Assembly: GCA_030838245.1 (NCBI GenBank)
Contig: JAUTXB010000108.1
Span: 1 to 7,473, forward strand
From: Acidimicrobiaceae bacterium
Lineage (GTDB): Bacteria > Actinomycetota > Acidimicrobiia > Acidimicrobiales > RAAP-2
Reading direction: 5' to 3'
Length of the DNA stretch: 7,473 nucleotides
Made by a program: the position numbers and the translations under genes. This document shows, piece by piece, positions 5,492-7,473 of this stretch. Every line of letters begins with the position of its first letter. The first letter of the stretch is position 1. The notes under the pieces are model-generated. The model searched no databases. It was given only the letters and a program-made list of their open reading frames with translations, and had not been told where the DNA came from.

Positions 5492-6505
5492 ATGTCCCCC
5501 GTGGCTCGGGACCTCGCGATCGATCTGGGAACGGCCAACACCCTTGTCTACGCCAAGGGCCGGGGCATCGTCTTGAACCAGCCGACGGTCATCGCCCTCA
5601 ACACCCGGACCCATGAGGTCCTGGCTGTGGGGAACGAGGCCTGGCAGATGATCGGCCGGACTCCCGGCTACATCGTCGCCGTGCGCCCGCTGCGCCAAGG
5701 GGCGATCACCGACTTCGACATCACCGAGCGGATGATCCGCCTGCTCCTCCGGCGGGCCGGCGTCTCCAAGCTCAATCGACCCCGGGTCCTGATCTGCGTG
5801 CCCTCGGCCATCACCTCGGTCGAGCGGCGCGCCGTCAAAGAGGCGGCTCGGCGGGCCGGGGCCTCGGCGGCCTACCTCATCGAGCAACCCATGGCCGCGG
5901 CCATGGGGGCGGGCCTCGACATCCACGAGCCGATGGGCAACATGGTGGTCGACGTAGGGGGAGGGACCACCGAGACGGCGGTCATCTCGCTCGGCGGCCT
6001 GGTGGCCGTCCGGGCCATCCGGTGTGGCGGCTTCGACATCGATGCCGCCATCCAGGGCTACGTACGGACCCAGTACGGCATCGCCATCGGCGAGCGCACC
6101 GGCGAGGACATCAAGCTGGCCATCGGCTCGGCCATGGCCTATGCCGGTGAGGTGCGGGCCGAGGTTCGAGGGCGCGAGGTGTCGACCGGCCTGCCCAAGA
6201 CGGTGGTCCTCTCGCCCAAGGAGATCCGCGGGGCGATCGAAGAACAGGTCAGCACCATCGTGAGCACAGTGATCGACTGCCTGAGCGAGTCACCACCCGA
6301 GCTGGCCCAGGACATCATCTATCGCGGCATCCATCTGGTCGGGGGAGGCGCCCTGCTGCGCGGGCTGGCCCTGCGGTTGGCCAACGAGACGGCCGTGCCC
6401 GTGCATCTGGTGTCGACCCCGTTGGAGTGCGTCGTCCAAGGGGCGGGCGAATGTCTCGACGACTTCGACAGCCTTCGGGCCATTTTCGCCGCGGCCGAGA
6501 ACTGA
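5492..6505 (+). CDS. mreB: Rod shape-determining protein MreB (actin-like ATPase)
   Basis: The 337-residue protein has normal MreB length and all actin-superfamily motifs: phosphate-1 DLGTANTLVY (11-20), LNQPTVIAL (28-36), VPSAITSVERRAV (103-115), the EQPMAAAMGAGLDIHEP segment (131-147), phosphate-2 DVGGGTTE (154-161), GERTGEDIK (200-208) and the adenosine loop GGGALLRGL (284-292). MreB forms membrane-associated, ATP-dependent filaments that position the peptidoglycan elongation machinery. Nothing catalytic appears lost. Start ATG 5492 follows a good ribosome binding site. It stands alone: no mreC, mreD, rodA or pbp gene lies next to it here; the neighbour downstream is convergent and the one upstream divergent. 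It could be a second, specialised MreB/Mbl paralogue rather than the main one; the sequence alone does not decide. Confidence 0.96.
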   Translation: MSPVARDLAIDLGTANTLVYAKGRGIVLNQPTVIALNTRTHEVLAVGNEAWQMIGRTPGYIVAVRPLRQGAITDFDITERMIRLLLRRAGVSKLNRPRVLICVPSAITSVERRAVKEAARRAGASAAYLIEQPMAAAMGAGLDIHEPMGNMVVDVGGGTTETAVISLGGLVAVRAIRCGGFDIDAAIQGYVRTQYGIAIGERTGEDIKLAIGSAMAYAGEVRAEVRGREVSTGLPKTVVLSPKEIRGAIEEQVSTIVSTVIDCLSESPPELAQDIIYRGIHLVGGGALLRGLALRLANETAVPVHLVSTPLECVVQGAGECLDDFDSLRAIFAAAEN

Positions 6506-6516
6506 GCGGCGGGGAT

Positions 6517-6532
6517 TCCACTACTCAGTGGA
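6517..6532 (+). terminator. Small hairpin after mreB, weak terminator candidate
   Basis: TCCACT (6517-6522) and AGTGGA (6527-6532) form a 6-bp stem with a 4-base loop, 11 bases after the mreB stop, overlapping the first unit of the tandem repeat. There is no T-run. It lies between convergent genes and could end either transcript; evidence is limited to the fold. Confidence 0.25.
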
Positions 6533-6584
6533 TCGGGCTACTCGGTGGATCGGGCTACTCGGTGGCGAGCTACTCAGTGGCGAG
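6521..6584 (+). repeat. Four-unit tandem repeat spanning the 3' end of the HEAT-repeat gene
   Basis: Four head-to-tail units share CTACTC(A/G)GTGG: two of 17 bases ending ATCGGG (6521-6537 and 6538-6554) and two of 15 bases ending CGAG (6555-6569 and 6570-6584). Read on the minus strand, unit four is the last four codons and stop of the HEAT-repeat gene (LATE, TAG), and unit three repeats exactly the same four residues and stop. The gene tail thus looks duplicated into the convergent intergenic space. The A/G variant follows the order A, G, G, A, while unit length follows 17, 17, 15, 15. Confidence 0.85.
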
Positions 6585-7256
6585 GAGATCTTCGGCCACT
6601 TGGCGGACCTGCCAATCGCGGTCGTCGAGGCATCGATGTAATGCCGCATCGACGTCCGGTCCCTCGAAGGCGGCCAGTGCCACCGCGGCCCGACGGCGGA
6701 TCGCCGGCTTGTCACTGAGGGCGGCCAGGATGGCGGGCAGGCCGGCATCGTCACCGATGGCCCCGAGGGCGGCCACGGCAGCCTCCCGGCACAGCGGGTC
6801 TCGATGGCCCTGGCCGCTGTCGGCCATCAGGCACAGGGCCGGTACTGCGTCCCGGTCCTCGCGCTCCCCAAGTGCCCATGCCGCCATCTCCACCACCGAC
6901 GGGTCAGGATCACCGAGGGCGGCGGCAACATCGCAGTTGGCGTACGTCGCAGCCAGCTCGCACGAACGGCGGCGTACGGCGGGGTCGGGGTCGTTCAGGG
7001 CGGCCGACAGCTCGCTGTCGCCGAGGGCACCGAGCCGGTCGAGGGCACCCAGCGCCGTCGCCCGCACGGTCGGAGCCCCATCGGCCAAGCCCTCCCGGGC
7101 GGTCTGCTCATCGCCGACGTGGCCGGCCACGGCTACCGACCGCCGCCGGGCCGTGACGTCGGATCTCGGCGGTTCCGTGGCAGGCTGAGACGCCGCACCG
7201 CCGGATTCTGGCGGCTCGGGTCCCGATGGCCCAGACGTCGAACGAGAATTGACCAC
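6570..7256 (-). CDS. HEAT-repeat protein (PBS-lyase HEAT-like)
   Basis: From GTG 7256 the protein is 228 residues. After a Ser/Pro/Gly-rich head (1 to about 34) comes a half-repeat RRRSVAVAGHVGD (about 37-49), then six helical repeats of roughly 27-32 residues, at about 49-76, 80-108, 109-133, 137-168, 173-199 and 201-228. They show the pattern L-x-D-x-D-P-x-VRRxAAxALG; clear examples are LNDPDPAVRRRSCELA, LGDPDPSVVEMAAWALG and PLCREAAVAALGAIG. Such solenoids bind other proteins or act as assembly platforms; no enzymatic motif is visible, and the PBS-lyase name does not imply bilin chemistry. It is convergent with mreB. The start is uncertain: GTG 7130 would give 186 residues, and the 7256-7167 part has A/T-richer third positions than the rest, but the half-repeat lies before 7130, favouring the longer form. 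Neither has a clear Shine-Dalgarno. Confidence 0.78.
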   Translation of the reverse strand: MVNSRSTSGPSGPEPPESGGAASQPATEPPRSDVTARRRSVAVAGHVGDEQTAREGLADGAPTVRATALGALDRLGALGDSELSAALNDPDPAVRRRSCELAATYANCDVAAALGDPDPSVVEMAAWALGEREDRDAVPALCLMADSGQGHRDPLCREAAVAALGAIGDDAGLPAILAALSDKPAIRRRAAVALAAFEGPDVDAALHRCLDDRDWQVRQVAEDLLATE

Positions 7257-7292
7257 CGCACCACTATGACCGAGGACATCGAGAGGAGGCAC

Positions 7293-7430
7293 GTGGCCAC
7301 GAGCCTCCCGGTGGCGGGGGCTAACCCGCCCGTGGGCACGACACCGCTGGGCCGCCACCCCCGACACAGCCTGTGGCTGAGCATCCCTGCGGAGAACGTC
7401 GTCGACTTGGTGTTGGCCGTCGACATCTAG
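7293..7430 (+). CDS. Short ORF of unknown function, possibly the front of an interrupted gene
   Basis: From GTG 7293 this frame encodes 45 residues (MATSLPVAGANPPVGTTPLG...ENVVDLVLAVDI) and ends in TAG. AGGAGG (7284-7289) sits three bases upstream, a good sequence at short spacing; ATG 7266 in the same frame adds nine residues (MTEDIERRH) without a ribosome site. About nine in ten third codon positions are G or C, as expected for real coding in this genome. There is no recognisable family, signal peptide or membrane segment. The same frame remains open and coding-like after the TAG to the window edge, so this may be a small gene preceding another, or the 5' part of a gene with a nonsense codon. 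It is divergent from the HEAT gene with only 36 bases between the chosen starts. Confidence 0.4.
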   Translation: MATSLPVAGANPPVGTTPLGRHPRHSLWLSIPAENVVDLVLAVDI

Positions 7431-7442
7431 TCGCGGATCAAC

Positions 7443-7473
7443 ATGAACTACTACGCCGTCAAGCCGGGCACGG
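7443..7473 (+). CDS. Possible gene start running off the right edge
   Basis: ATG 7443, twelve bases after the TAG and in the same frame as the preceding short ORF, opens MNYYAVKPGT and continues past the edge. Every complete codon ends in G or C. There is no Shine-Dalgarno before it, so it could be a coupled gene or the continuation of the interrupted frame. Too short to identify. Confidence 0.25.
   Translation, partial: MNYYAVKPGT

Noticed and set aside
5365..5541. 59-codon upstream extension of the pseudo-HtrA
   Set aside because: It would overlap the mreB start and reads as Arg/Pro-rich sequence without family likeness; ATG 5364 leads directly into the acidic head and PDDRLWRHPSE motif.
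7257..7367. HEAT-repeat gene start at ATG 7367
   Set aside because: That extension runs antisense through the right-edge ORF, which has strong coding-like third positions, and adds no HEAT-like sequence.

Overview
The window is high-GC DNA with dense, G/C-ending codons. It carries a WhiB-family iron-sulfur regulator, a proline-rich-headed membrane HtrA, a DUF2342/Zincin_2 protein and a PDDRLWRHPSE-type N-terminus. Together these point to the Actinomycetota, most likely an Acidimicrobiia-type lineage; the phylum is fairly secure, the class is my inference.

Layout from left to right. (1) Minus strand, 1-705: a WhiB-like regulator followed after 26 nt by a glutamate formimidoyltransferase that runs off the left edge. 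(2) Divergent from whiB, on the plus strand: a catalytically intact HtrA serine protease (one transmembrane helix, protease domain, PDZ), then after 37 nt a small unrecognised protein. A 7-bp hairpin lies directly after its stop. (3) Minus strand, 5364-2824: an HtrA-fold protein in which all three catalytic residues are replaced, followed after 18 nt by a DUF2342/Zincin_2-type protein whose HExxH-like motif is also degenerate. (4) Divergent from that pair: mreB on the plus strand, standing alone without mreC or mreD beside it. (5) A short four-unit tandem repeat in the convergent gap, the last unit of which is the 3' end of a minus-strand HEAT-repeat protein. (6) At the right edge, a short plus-strand coding frame interrupted by one TAG, with coding-like codon use on both sides.

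Taken together, the middle of the window looks like an envelope and protein-quality-control neighbourhood: an active HtrA, an apparently dead HtrA paralogue, a probable dead zincin-like protein and the MreB cytoskeleton. The most interesting hypothesis is that the pseudo-HtrA/pseudo-zincin pair is a two-gene non-catalytic unit (sensor, scaffold or decoy), divergently arranged with mreB. This is inference from residue substitutions and gene order. No RNA genes, CRISPR arrays, insertion sequences or phage genes were seen, and no gap between genes exceeds 300 bases.
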